Source: Bog-159 sp963738345 (GTDB lineage Bacteria; Acidobacteriota; Terriglobia; Bryobacterales; Bryobacteraceae). From it: 64,000 bases of DNA. Positions 44,908 to 53,366 of this stretch are shown piece after piece. The first letter of the stretch is position 1. Every line of letters starts with the position of its first letter. The stretch covers positions 434,001-498,000 of the forward strand of contig CAVTWI010000002.1 of assembly GCA_963738345.1 (NCBI GenBank), written 5' to 3'. The notes beneath the pieces are model-generated. The model saw only the letters and a program-made list of their open reading frames with translations, ran no database searches and had not been told where the DNA came from. The position numbers were made by a program, and so were the translations under genes.

Positions 44908-45990
44908 TCAAGTGGGGACAGTGAAGCGGAATGTGCATCCCTGTCCGGGCTCGGACTCGACCCAGATGCGTCCATGATATAGCTCCACGATTCGTTTGCA
45001 GATGGCCAGTCCAATGCCTGTTCCGGAATATTCTTGATCGGAGTGCAGGCGTTTGAAGAGATCGAAGACTTGTTCCTTGTATTCGGAAGCGATGCCGATG
45101 CCGTTATCGCTTACGGCGAATATCCATTCCCGGTCCTGACGATGCGCGGTGATGCGCACGCTGGGCCTCTGCTGCGGGCGCCGGTACTTGATCGCATTTC
45201 CTATCAGGTTTTGGAACAACTGCTGGAGGTGCGCCGGATGCATACGCACAGAAGGCAATGCGTCCGCAGAAATACAGGCCCCGGCTTCCTGTACGCTATT
45301 CGCAAGGGCCTGAATCGCCTCTGTTACCGCTTCATTAGCATCCGCGAGTTCCGTGGGCTCTTGGAACTTTGGCACCTGCGTATAGGCAAGCAGGTCGCTC
45401 ACCAGCTTTTCCATGCGTATGGCGCCATTCCGAATGAAGCTTAGAAAATCCAAGGCCTCTCCGTCGAGCTTGGCGGCATGATTCCTGGTTAAGAGTTCGC
45501 TGTAGATTTTCAGTGACCGCAGGGGTTCCTGCAAGTCATGGCTTGCCGAAAGCGCGAACTGCTCCAGATCGTGGTTCGCGCGCCGTAATTCGGCTTCCAC
45601 GCGCTTGTTCTCTGTGATGTCGCGAGCGATTTTCGACGCTCCCACGATGTTTCCGTCACGGTCTTTCACGGGCGAGATGGTCAACGAAATATGGAGGAGA
45701 CTGCCGTCTTTGCGCCGGCGGATGGTTTGGAAGTGATCGACCCGTTCGCCACGCCTGAGACGCGCGAGAATCTCCGGTTCTTCATTCAGCCGATCGGGCG
45801 GAATCAGGATAGTGATGGGCTTGCCGATGACCTCGGCGGCCATATAGCCAAAGAGCCGCTCCGCGCTTTTGTTCCAACTCGTGATGATTCCGTCAAGGCT
45901 TTTGCTGATGATGGCGTCATCCGATGAATCGATAATCGCTCTGAATAACAGAGCCTCGCGTTCGATATCGTTAGTTCTTGCTGGATTCAC
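44908..45990 (-). CDS. PAS-domain sensor histidine kinase
   Basis: 360 residues from a GTG at 45990. The PAS domain (about 14-130) ends in the PAC-type KDRDGNIVGASKIARDITE. HisKA follows with LSASHDLQEPLRSLKIYSEL (phospho-acceptor His in SHDLQEP), then the N-box QNLIGNAIKYRR, VSDNGIGI and GTGIGLAICKRIVELY. No membrane segment. It belongs to the phytochrome-like SHDLQEPLR group. It overlaps the ParD-like gene stop by 4 bases (GTGA), so expression is coupled to a ribbon-helix-helix protein. No response regulator is adjacent. Confidence 0.9.
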   Translation of the reverse strand: MNPARTNDIEREALLFRAIIDSSDDAIISKSLDGIITSWNKSAERLFGYMAAEVIGKPITILIPPDRLNEEPEILARLRRGERVDHFQTIRRRKDGSLLHISLTISPVKDRDGNIVGASKIARDITENKRVEAELRRANHDLEQFALSASHDLQEPLRSLKIYSELLTRNHAAKLDGEALDFLSFIRNGAIRMEKLVSDLLAYTQVPKFQEPTELADANEAVTEAIQALANSVQEAGACISADALPSVRMHPAHLQQLFQNLIGNAIKYRRPQQRPSVRITAHRQDREWIFAVSDNGIGIASEYKEQVFDLFKRLHSDQEYSGTGIGLAICKRIVELYHGRIWVESEPGQGCTFRFTVPT

Positions 45991-46181
45991 GAGCCAGCAC
46001 CTGCCTTTTGGCCGTCTCGGGCAGCCCGAACTGTTCGGCGCCGCTGCTGGTCTGCACGGATCAGGGACCGGATGTATTCGCTAGGGGTACTGAATTGCCC
46101 TTCGCTTACTTTCTCGGCGATGAAGATCTTCATCTGACGTGGCATGGAAATTGTGAGAGTGGCGTTCTCCGTCGAGTTCAC
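45987..46181 (-). CDS. ParD/CopG-type antitoxin-like protein
   Basis: 64 residues from GTG 46181. Ribbon-helix-helix fold: NATLTISMPRQMKIFIAEKV then STPSEYIRSLIRADQQRR, the classic ParD pattern. The basic tail is short. A ParE toxin would normally follow, but the next gene, overlapping by 4 bases, is a histidine kinase. It is either an orphan antitoxin or a regulator coupled to the kinase. Confidence 0.75.
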   Translation of the reverse strand: MNSTENATLTISMPRQMKIFIAEKVSEGQFSTPSEYIRSLIRADQQRRRTVRAARDGQKAGAGS

Positions 46182-46289
46182 GTTGGCAGGATACCATTAT
46201 TTGTGAATAGGTGTGAACTAATGAGAGCGGAGGCGGGGGCTGGGCGAATCTCATGCGTAAGGGCTTGCGCGAGTTGACGGGCCCTCCGC

Positions 46290-46835
46290 TTAGTGGGAAG
46301 TCCGGTGGACTTTGAGCTCCATCATTTTCAATGGGGGGCGATCGCCGACCGTCAGTTGTCCAAATTCCGTCCACTCACCCTTGTCATTGATGCGCAGGAC
46401 GGTGTGGGTCTTGTATTCGCCGAGGGTGAAGCCCCACGAGATCGAGTTTTCGCCATGGGCCAGCTTGACCTCGGATTCGAGCCAGCGGCCGTCGTTGAAG
46501 GCCCGCATGTGATAGGTTCCGGCGTCGTCGTCGAAGGAAATCAGGCCGAGGGCTTGGAGGGCGGTCCGGCCGTCGGACTTGTCGCGACCGATGCCCTCGA
46601 TTACGAGCAACAGTCCGTCCAGTTTGAAGTGCGCGGACTCGGTTTGCGCTAGATCGACGAACTTTCCGGGGGCGCGAAGGGCTGACGCCTCGCCCGACCA
46701 TTCGCCGATCAGGAATTCGAGCTTTTTGATGGCGGCGCGTTGGGCTTCGATGTTCGGGGTTTTCGGTGTTTGTGCCATACAGGCGGCTCCCAGGCAGCCC
46801 GCGAGTAGGCATACGAAGATGGCATTGCGGACCAT
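46290..46835 (-). CDS. Secreted DUF1579-like hypothetical protein
   Basis: 181 residues from ATG 46835 (the longer frame is unsupported). Signal peptide MVRNAIFVCLLAGCLGAACMAQ. The mature part begins KKLEFLIGEWSGEA, as in DUF1579/lipocalin-like proteins, and continues with ALGLISFDDDAGTYHMRAF and SISWGFTLGEYKT strands, so a small-ligand beta-barrel is likely. Ligand unknown. A fragment of a second copy lies at 44692-44760. Confidence 0.7.
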   Translation of the reverse strand: MVRNAIFVCLLAGCLGAACMAQTPKTPNIEAQRAAIKKLEFLIGEWSGEASALRAPGKFVDLAQTESAHFKLDGLLLVIEGIGRDKSDGRTALQALGLISFDDDAGTYHMRAFNDGRWLESEVKLAHGENSISWGFTLGEYKTHTVLRINDKGEWTEFGQLTVGDRPPLKMMELKVHRTSH

Positions 46836-46974
46836 AACAATGTTAGATGCCGACTCGGTGCAAAAGTGCCCGGGGGGGAAGGACGCTTGCTGACGCGCGC
46901 GGCTCGGATGGCCCGATTTGGATGGCGAGAATCGGATGGCGAGGTTCGGATTGCGCGGTTCGGGATTGCGATCT

Positions 46975-47487
46975 TTAGGGTTTTGCGGCGACTGGCTGCC
47001 AGAGCTCAATCTTGTTTCCGTCGGAGTCGTAGATCCAGGCAAAGCGGCCGTAGGATTCATCCATTCGCTTGGGGTCGATCTTGACTCCCTCTTCTTTTAA
47101 GCGGTCGAGGAGAGCGTCCATATCGTCCACGATGTAGTTGATCATGAACGGTGCGGGGCTGGGGTCCAAATATTTGGTGGTCGCGGGGAAAATACTCCAA
47201 ACAGTAACGTGCTCCTTCTGAGGGTCGTCGTGTTCGCGCCACGGAAGCATCGCGCCCGATCCTTTATCAGCGATCCCAAGATGCTTTGAATACCACTCGC
47301 GCATCTGGTCACGATTCGCGGACTTGAAAAAGATACCGCCGATTCCAAGGATGCGTCCGCGCTGCTCCGTTTTGACGGGCGGCTTCGACTTTTCAGGTTG
47401 CTGCGATTCCACTTGTCCTCCTTTTAAACTGGCCGAGATGAGCAACAGCGAGCCGATCGCGAGTGTGCCCCAAGGTAATGCTTGCAT
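46975..47487 (-). CDS. Exported VOC-family (glyoxalase/dioxygenase fold) protein
   Basis: 170 residues from ATG 47487; the frame above is not conserved. The N-terminus (MQALPWGTLAIGSLLLISAS) is a signal peptide or anchor. The VOC core has GIGGIFFKSANRDQMREWYSKHLGI in pieces, then MINYIVDDMDALLDRLKEEGVKI and the metal-type end GRFAWIYDSDGNKIELWQP. Members are metal-dependent lyases, dioxygenases or antibiotic-binding proteins; nothing further can be inferred. Confidence 0.82.
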   Translation of the reverse strand: MQALPWGTLAIGSLLLISASLKGGQVESQQPEKSKPPVKTEQRGRILGIGGIFFKSANRDQMREWYSKHLGIADKGSGAMLPWREHDDPQKEHVTVWSIFPATTKYLDPSPAPFMINYIVDDMDALLDRLKEEGVKIDPKRMDESYGRFAWIYDSDGNKIELWQPVAAKP

Positions 47488-48035
47488 CTGTGGATTATAC
47501 AGGTTTAGAGGGAGGCGCGGCAAAAAGCCGGTTGCTGGTTCGCCGCACGCGCACGGCTTTCCGATCGAACTACGCGAGAAATATTGAACTGAAGGTGGCC
47601 GCTGCCTATGTTCGCCGGTACAGAGACGATCGCGGCCAGTGGGTAACACGCTTTGGAGTATGGAAGGCTATCGCTTCCAGCGGGGGAATAGCAGCCTGGG
47701 CAATCTGGAAAGAGCATGCGTTCTTATGGGGTGCGATCATCGCTGCATCGCAACTTGCAGATGCGCTGAAGGAGGTTTTCCCCTTCGCCAAAACACATAA
47801 ATCGTCAAGTGAGCATACGGTCGTGCTGAACAGTATGCTCATTGACGCCCAGTTAGAATGGGAAAGTATTTTCTCCGGAAGATACACCGACGATCAGATT
47901 TCCAGTCGCAGGCACAAGCTTATGAAACTCCAGCACGAAGCTGAACCGAGAGCCTTTCCGGTTGGACTTCCCGTCAACGTGAAGCTGTTCGCTGAGGCGC
48001 AAACTGAAGCAAAGGATTACTTCGCAATGATGTAA
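47463..48035 (+). CDS. Small predicted membrane protein (SLATT-like), start uncertain
   Basis: The frame is open from 47463, which overlaps the VOC gene start, but the first 40 codons look non-native; GTG 47593 is a good alternative. The reliable part has AAYVRRYRDDRGQWVTRFGV, two hydrophobic stretches (AIASSGGIAAWAIW and AFLWGAIIAASQLADAL) and a helical end with SGRYTDDQISSRRHKLMKL. This resembles SLATT-type effector proteins of two helices plus a cytoplasmic helix bundle, but I am not certain. Confidence 0.5.
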   Translation: MCPKVMLASVDYTGLEGGAAKSRLLVRRTRTAFRSNYARNIELKVAAAYVRRYRDDRGQWVTRFGVWKAIASSGGIAAWAIWKEHAFLWGAIIAASQLADALKEVFPFAKTHKSSSEHTVVLNSMLIDAQLEWESIFSGRYTDDQISSRRHKLMKLQHEAEPRAFPVGLPVNVKLFAEAQTEAKDYFAMM

Positions 48036-48043
48036 GGGGTAGA

Positions 48044-48223
48044 ATGATTAGAAGACGAAGCATGCAAAGAGTCGATGGTCACGATTTCGGCAGGAGTCTC
48101 GTGATTCCAGCTGTGACCGTGCAGATTCCGATGCCTGAGGGTGCGGCTGTACGGGCACAAGAGCCCCAGGTTTGCGCTTCATCAGATACAAACGAGACCG
48201 CTGCACCACTGCCTCGCAAATAA
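48044..48223 (+). CDS. Small ORF of 59 residues after the SLATT-like gene
   Basis: It starts 8 bases after the previous stop, with AAGGGG about 5 bases before the ATG. The product is hydrophilic (MIRRRSMQRVDGHDFG at the start, ending PLPRK) with no recognised motif. The ribosome site and tight spacing are the only support; it could be a chance frame. Confidence 0.35.
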   Translation: MIRRRSMQRVDGHDFGRSLVIPAVTVQIPMPEGAAVRAQEPQVCASSDTNETAAPLPRK

Positions 48224-48267
48224 AGCGGGCGCTCCGTTAGACGTCACCTAACCCCCAACACACTCGA

Positions 48268-50928
48268 TTATTGGTATCGCAAGGCGACCATGGGATCCAC
48301 ACGCATGGCGCGGCGCGCGGGGATATAACATGCGGCCACGGCGACGGCGAGCAGTACGATGGCGACGGCGCCAAATGTCAGCGGATCGGTGGCGGAGACG
48401 TTATACAGCAGGCTCGAGAGTAGGCGCGTGAGCGGGAGCGCCAGTCCGACGCCGATGGCCAAGCCCAGCAGGGCAAGCTTCGCTCCTTGCGCCAAGATCA
48501 GATGCAAGACCGCGCGGGGTCGGGCTCCGAGAGCCATGCGGATTCCAATTTCCTGAATGCGCTGCGCGGCGGAATAAGAGATTACGCCAAAGATTCCGAT
48601 GGCGGCGAGCACCAGCGCCAAGGCGCTGAAGGAAGCGAGTAGGAAGGTGCGGAACCGTTCGCGCGCGACGGATTGGCCGAGGGTATCCGGGAAGGATGCG
48701 ACATCGGTGACGGGGAGATCCTTATCGATGGAGTGCACGGCCTGGCGAATGGCGGCGGCCAGGCTGGAGGCGGTGAACGAACTTCTTACGACGACTTCTC
48801 CTCCATAGAGAGGCGCTTGCGCGAAGGGCACATACATCATGGGGCCGGGCTTTTGGCTCAGGGCCACGTCGCGCACGTCGCCCACGATGCCGACGATCTG
48901 GCGCGACACGTTGACGTTGGGCGGGAATCCGAATCGCATTTGTTTTCCGATGGGGTCCTGGTTGGGGAAGTGGCGGCGGGCCAGCGTTTCGCTAATGATG
49001 GCGACGGCGGGGTTGGATGACGAATCGAGTTCGGAGAAGAAGCGGCCGCGCAGTAGGGGGATCCGCATGACGTGAAAGTAGCCGGGAGTGACGGTGGCGT
49101 AATCGGCGGTAGCGGTTTTGCCGGCCGGAAGCGGGGGATTGCCAACGATGGCGAAGGGGAAGTTGGCCTGGCCCTGGCGGTCCATGGGGAGCGGGGCGGC
49201 GAGCGCGGAGTCGTCGAGGCCAGGTTGGGCGTGGAGGCGGGCGAGCAGGTCGCGGGAGAAGGCGGTCCATTGGCGCGGGGTCGAATATTGAAATTGGGGG
49301 AGGGACACTTCGGCTTCGGTGACGTTGTGGGGATCGAAGCCGGGATTGACGGAGGTGACCAGCGCAAAACTGCGGATGAGGAGACCGCCCGAAACCAGGA
49401 GGACCATGGCGAGTGAGATTTCGGCGATGGCGAGGATGCTGCGGACGTGGTGGGCGCGGCGCTGGCCGGTACGCTCGCCGCCTTCTTTAAGGTTGGCCTG
49501 CAAGTTGGCGGGGGTGGCTAAGAGCGCGGGGGCGAGTCCAAATGCCAGCGCGGCGGCAAGAGACAACGCGAGGGCGAAGGCGAGGACCGGGACGCCGACT
49601 TGAATGGGACTGATCTGGAGTACTTCGGCCGGCAAGAAAGGCTGGAGGGTCCGCACCGCTGTTACGGCGAGGAGCACACCGGCAGATCCACCGAGCAGGC
49701 CGAGCAGGGCGCTTTCGGTGAGTAACTGGCAGACGATGCGGGCGCGGGATGCTCCGAGCGCCATCCGCACAGCAACCTCGCGGCCGCGCGCGGTGGCGCG
49801 GGAGAGAAGCAGGTTGGCGATATTGGCACAGGCGATTAAGAGGAGCAGTCCGACGGCACTGAGCAAAATGAGTAGGGCGGGTTTCAAGTTGCCGACCACT
49901 GCCTGGCGGTAAGGCTGGATGCGGATGGTGATACCGGAATCTTCGGCGGGAAACTGCTTGGCGAGGCGGCCGGCCAGGGTTTCCATCTCGGCTTGCGCTT
50001 TGGCGAGGGAGACGGCGGGCTTGAGGCGGCCGAGGACTGCCAGCAGGCGCACGCCGGGTTGCGAGGTCAAGGGGCCGAAGAGGGGATCTTGCAGGACGGA
50101 GATCCAGACGTCCTGGCGGGGCGCGCCCTCGGGATAGCGAAAGCCGGCGGGCAGAATGCCGACTACGGTAAACGCACGCATGTCGAGCGAGATCGATTGG
50201 CCGATGAGGGTAGGACTGGCGCTGAAGCGGGTGCGCCAGAGATTTTCGCTCACGACGGCAACGGGGGGGGCACCGGGCTTGCCATCGTCGGGCAACAGGG
50301 TGCGGCCGAGCAGCGGCTTGGCGTTTAGGAGTGGAAATATTTCCGGAGTTACGTCGGCGGTGTTCACGATGGCGGGATCGCCCGCGCCGGTGAGAGTGAG
50401 ATTGTGAAATGTGTTTCCGGCGATCTCGCTAAACATGGTGGCGTGGGCGCGGCACTCGGTGAAATCCCGGTAGGAGATGCCGGATAGCGCGTCGGGCCGG
50501 TTCAGGGGAACGTTGGACATGAGGACTAGTTGTTGGGGATCGCGATAGGGCAGCGATCGCAGCAGCACGGCGTTGACGATGCTGAAAATGGCGGTGCTGG
50601 CGCCGATGCCTAGCGCGAGGGTGACTACAGCGATGGCGGTGAAGGCGGGCGATTGGCGCAAGGTGCGCGCGCCGTAGCGCAGGTCCTGGGCGAAGTTCTG
50701 AATGCGGGCGACGCGGCGAGTGTCGCGACACTCTTCTTTGATTTGGTCCACGGGGCCGAATTCCCGGAGGGCCGCGGCGCGCGCTTCGGCTTCAGGCATA
50801 CCGGCGGCTATGGCGTCGTGCGTGAGTTGCTGGATGTGGATTTCGATTTCGCGCTGCAGGTCGGCGTCGGCATGGGAGCGATCGAGCAGTGCGTGAACGC
50901 GTCGTTTGAAGATTCGAATGGTGCGCAT
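48268..50928 (-). CDS. ADOP-type ABC transporter permease (MacB/FtsX-like, duplicated)
   Basis: 886 residues from ATG 50928, with GGAGA just upstream; the open frame to 51318 is antisense of the PadR region. An N-terminal helical domain (about 1-70) with DLQREIEIHIQQLTHDA and AALREFGPVDQIKEECRD marks the ADOP subgroup. Two MacB-like halves follow, each with a periplasmic core and FtsX permease helices (IAVVTLALGIGASTAIFSIV; LLLIACANIANLLLSRATAR; GVISYSAAQRIQEIGIRMAL). No ATPase is encoded here, so it must use one from elsewhere. It is preceded by its PadR regulator. Confidence 0.9.
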   Translation of the reverse strand: MRTIRIFKRRVHALLDRSHADADLQREIEIHIQQLTHDAIAAGMPEAEARAAALREFGPVDQIKEECRDTRRVARIQNFAQDLRYGARTLRQSPAFTAIAVVTLALGIGASTAIFSIVNAVLLRSLPYRDPQQLVLMSNVPLNRPDALSGISYRDFTECRAHATMFSEIAGNTFHNLTLTGAGDPAIVNTADVTPEIFPLLNAKPLLGRTLLPDDGKPGAPPVAVVSENLWRTRFSASPTLIGQSISLDMRAFTVVGILPAGFRYPEGAPRQDVWISVLQDPLFGPLTSQPGVRLLAVLGRLKPAVSLAKAQAEMETLAGRLAKQFPAEDSGITIRIQPYRQAVVGNLKPALLILLSAVGLLLLIACANIANLLLSRATARGREVAVRMALGASRARIVCQLLTESALLGLLGGSAGVLLAVTAVRTLQPFLPAEVLQISPIQVGVPVLAFALALSLAAALAFGLAPALLATPANLQANLKEGGERTGQRRAHHVRSILAIAEISLAMVLLVSGGLLIRSFALVTSVNPGFDPHNVTEAEVSLPQFQYSTPRQWTAFSRDLLARLHAQPGLDDSALAAPLPMDRQGQANFPFAIVGNPPLPAGKTATADYATVTPGYFHVMRIPLLRGRFFSELDSSSNPAVAIISETLARRHFPNQDPIGKQMRFGFPPNVNVSRQIVGIVGDVRDVALSQKPGPMMYVPFAQAPLYGGEVVVRSSFTASSLAAAIRQAVHSIDKDLPVTDVASFPDTLGQSVARERFRTFLLASFSALALVLAAIGIFGVISYSAAQRIQEIGIRMALGARPRAVLHLILAQGAKLALLGLAIGVGLALPLTRLLSSLLYNVSATDPLTFGAVAIVLLAVAVAACYIPARRAMRVDPMVALRYQ

Positions 50929-50941
50929 AGAATTCTCCGCA

Positions 50942-51271
50942 TCAGGCATTTTGGATGAGAAGTTGGACGGCGGACGAAAGGCGATTCCAACTCTTGAGTT
51001 CGCGCTCCAGTTGTTTGCGGCCGTCGGGGGTGAGGGCGTAGACTTTGGCCGGGCGTCCGAGGTCGGACTGTTCCCAGGCGGAGGAGATCCAGCCTTGATT
51101 TTCGAGGCGGTGGAGGGCGGGGTAGAGGGAGCCCTGGCCCACGGAGAGGGTGTCCCCCGAGAGTGTCTGGATGCGTTTGGCGATGCCCCAGCCGTGGAGG
51201 GGTTTGCGGGCGATGGTGCGGAGGATGAGAAGATCGAGTGTTCCTTGCAATAGGTCTGACGGTTTGGGCAT
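50942..51271 (-). CDS. PadR-family transcriptional repressor
   Basis: 109 residues from ATG 51271. The winged helix is complete: LQGTLDLLILRTIARKPLHG, then IAKRIQTLSGDTLSVGQGSL, YPALHRLENQGWISS and GRPAKVYALTPDGRKQL. It is followed 13 bases later by the ADOP permease start, the standard pairing in Acidobacteriota where PadR controls its own operon. The tandem operator-like repeat upstream (51282-51320) is the likely binding site. Confidence 0.92.
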   Translation of the reverse strand: MPKPSDLLQGTLDLLILRTIARKPLHGWGIAKRIQTLSGDTLSVGQGSLYPALHRLENQGWISSAWEQSDLGRPAKVYALTPDGRKQLERELKSWNRLSSAVQLLIQNA

Positions 51272-51281
51272 AGGGTTGATG

Positions 51282-51320
51282 CCTCGACTATCGACAATGA
51301 TACCTCGATTATCGACAATG
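51282..51320 (-). promoter_or_regulatory. Tandem operator for PadR
   Basis: Two 18-base direct repeats, CCTCGACTATCGACAATG at 51282-51299 and CCTCGATTATCGACAATG at 51303-51320, differ at one base and have a 21-base period, two DNA turns. Each contains a TCGA-TATCGA-type palindromic core. They lie 10-49 bases before the padR start, so binding would block transcription. Confidence 0.7.
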
Positions 51321-51388
51321 GGCAAGAGACAATTTTTGTTGCACGTTTGGGTTTTCTGAGTTAGGCTGCGGAGGAGGTGAAAGGACAG

Positions 51389-51802
51389 ATGGCGGAGGCT
51401 AAGACCAAGGTTACTCAAGTCAGTGTGGCGGCGTATCTTGACGCGCTGCCGAACGAGGCGCAGCGGGCGGATGCGAAGACGCTGGTGAAGTTGATGCAGG
51501 GCGCGACGGGCGAAAAGGCGAAGATGTGGGGGCCATCGATTGTGGGGTTCGGCAGCTATCACTATAAATACGAAAGCGGGCGCGAGGGAGATATGCCGCT
51601 GGTTGGTTTTTCGCCACGGAAGGCGGCGACGGTGCTGTACGGGTTGCGGGCGAGCGGCGAGGCGGAGTCACTGCTGGGTAAGTTGGGGAAGTATACGACG
51701 GGCAAGGGTTGCGTGTATATCAAGAAGCTGTCGGATGTGGACCGTGGGGTGTTGGAGGAGTTGGTGGGGAAGTCGGTGGCGGCGACGCGCGCGGGGCACT
51801 AG
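51389..51802 (+). CDS. DUF1801 domain-containing protein
   Basis: 137 residues from ATG 51389; GAGGAGG lies upstream and also permits GTG 51377. The family pattern is clear: VAAYLDALPNEAQRADAKTL then KMWGPSIVGFGSYHYKYESG and FSPRKAATVLYGL, ending GKGCVYIKKLSDVD. The fold is a small iron-chaperone-like (YdhG/frataxin-like) domain; function unknown. Divergent from padR. The ATG of the split membrane protein follows its stop directly. Confidence 0.85.
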   Translation: MAEAKTKVTQVSVAAYLDALPNEAQRADAKTLVKLMQGATGEKAKMWGPSIVGFGSYHYKYESGREGDMPLVGFSPRKAATVLYGLRASGEAESLLGKLGKYTTGKGCVYIKKLSDVDRGVLEELVGKSVAATRAGH

Positions 51803-51842
51803 ATGCGCCAGCGCGTTATTTTATCGGTAGGGATTGCGAGTG
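51803..51842 (+). pseudogene. 5' part of a membrane-protein gene split by the IS256 element
   Basis: ATG 51803 reads MRQRVILSVGIAS, then enters the IS. If the IS and one 8-base duplication are removed the frame continues AISFLPLIFPSA, a continuous hydrophobic segment. It directly follows the DUF1801 stop. Confidence 0.5.
51835..51842 (+). repeat. Target site duplication, left copy
   Basis: TGCGAGTG, identical to the copy at 53395-53402; it borders the left inverted repeat. Eight bases is the usual length for IS256-family insertions. Confidence 0.8.
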
Positions 51843-51870
51843 GAGGGTATAAATTAGATTGTGTAAACGG
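51843..51870 (+). repeat. Left terminal inverted repeat of the IS
   Basis: Begins GAGGGTATAAATTAGA and ends TTGTGTAAACGG. Pairs with the repeat at 53367-53394. Confidence 0.8.
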
Positions 51871-51899
51871 CCATCGGATAGCGCAAACTAGGAGAACCG

Positions 51900-53120
51900 A
51901 TGGCAATAGACCTGAAACTGATCGACGAACTGCTGGTCAACTACAAGAAACCAGAAGACATTATTGGCGAGAACGGACTTCTGAAGCAACTGACGAAAGC
52001 CGTTTTGGAACGCGCGCTCCAGGCCGAACTGACAGAACACGTCGGCTATGAGAAGCACGATCCGGCCGGGAACCACAGTGGCAATTCGCGGAACGGTACA
52101 ACCAAGAAGAACCTGAAAGGGGACTTCGGGGAGATCGAACTGGAAACGCCGCGGGACCGGAACGGGAGCTTCGAGCCGAAGATCGTAGCCAAAGGGCAGA
52201 CCCGGTTCACGGGCTTCGATGACAAGATTATCTCGATGTACTCGCGCGGGATGACGACGCGGGAGATCGAGGGTCACCTGAAGGAGATATACGGGATCGA
52301 GGTTTCGCCGACGCTGATTTCCAATGTGACGGAAGCGGTGATGGACGAAGTGAAGGCCTGGCAAAGCCGGCCGCTGGAGGAAGTGTATCCGATCGTGTAC
52401 ATGGACGCGTTGCGGGTAAAGGTGCGGGATGGGGGACATGTCCAGAACAAGGCGATCCACGTGGTGATGGGAGTGAACATGGAAGGGCGTAAGGAGATCC
52501 TCGGGTTGTGGACGGCGCAAAACGAAGGGGCCAAGCAGTGGCTGCAGGTGATGACGGAGATCCAGGGCCGAGGGGTGAAGGACATCTTCATCGCTTGCGT
52601 GGACGGATTGAAAGGGTTTCCAGAGGCGATAGAAGCGACATTTCCGAATGCGGAAGTGCAACTGTGCATCGTGCACATGTTGCGGGCGTCGTTGGCGTAC
52701 GTCAGTTGGAAGCAACGAAAGGCGGTGGCCAGCGACCTACGACAGGTGTATCAGTCGGCCACGGCGATGGAAGCGGAACTGCACCTGGATGCATTGGCAA
52801 AGAAATGGGATGGAGTGTGTCCGATGGTCAGTCAGACCTGGCGGCGCAACTGGGAGCGAATCACGCCATTTTTCGCTTATCCGGCAGAGATCCGGAAGGT
52901 GATCTACACGACCAACGCGATTGAGTCGCTGAATATGTCACTCCGGAAAATTATCAAGATGCGAGGCTCGTTTCCCAACGATGAAGCCGCTTTCAAGTTG
53001 TTGTATCTGGCGTTACGGAACGCGTCGAAAAAGTGGAGCATGCCGGTACAGAACTGGCGGGAAGCTCTAAACCGGTTCAGTATTCAGTGGCCAGAACGGA
53101 TGCCGGCGGTGAACGCTTAA
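51900..53120 (+). CDS. IS256-family transposase
   Basis: 406 residues, full length, with AGGAGA just before the ATG. The catalytic triad is Asp169 (PIVYMDAL), Asp235 (IACVDGLKGF) and Glu342 (TTNAIESLN). The N-terminal DNA-binding part has ELTEHVGYEKHDPAG and the NSRNGTTKK motif. The Cys/His helper LCIVHMLR is also present. It should catalyse copy-out transposition through a circular intermediate. Confidence 0.95.
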   Translation: MAIDLKLIDELLVNYKKPEDIIGENGLLKQLTKAVLERALQAELTEHVGYEKHDPAGNHSGNSRNGTTKKNLKGDFGEIELETPRDRNGSFEPKIVAKGQTRFTGFDDKIISMYSRGMTTREIEGHLKEIYGIEVSPTLISNVTEAVMDEVKAWQSRPLEEVYPIVYMDALRVKVRDGGHVQNKAIHVVMGVNMEGRKEILGLWTAQNEGAKQWLQVMTEIQGRGVKDIFIACVDGLKGFPEAIEATFPNAEVQLCIVHMLRASLAYVSWKQRKAVASDLRQVYQSATAMEAELHLDALAKKWDGVCPMVSQTWRRNWERITPFFAYPAEIRKVIYTTNAIESLNMSLRKIIKMRGSFPNDEAAFKLLYLALRNASKKWSMPVQNWREALNRFSIQWPERMPAVNA

Positions 53121-53259
53121 TAAAGCGGGGGGGGGACAAAACGCGTAGGAGGGGGGGGGCAAAACCCGAGGATGGCGATAGCGGAGCTGTGGCCGTCGAA
53201 CGATCAAAGAAAGCAATTTATAAAAATCAAGAAAAACAAAACCAAGAATTCTTAAGTGT

Positions 53260-53312
53260 GGGTTGTGGAAAAGTGGAAATCCAAAAGCAGGATTCCCACT
53301 TTCCCACAACCC
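53260..53312 (-). other. Long hairpin inside the IS 3' region
   Basis: A 23-base stem (arms 53260-53282 and 53290-53312) with a 7-base loop. The arms differ from perfect complementarity at two places only. On the plus strand these are A-C mismatches, on the minus strand they become G-U pairs, so an RNA copied from the minus strand would pair over the whole stem. Confidence 0.55.
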
Positions 53313-53366
53313 CGAGCGCCTGCGGCAGCAAGGAAAAAACTTCAAAAAAAATGGCGCGAATCCGAA

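Noticed and set aside
50929..51318. N-terminal extension of the first ADOP permease
   Set aside because: This part is the padR gene read in another frame; ATG 50928 has a ribosome site and begins the true ADOP domain.
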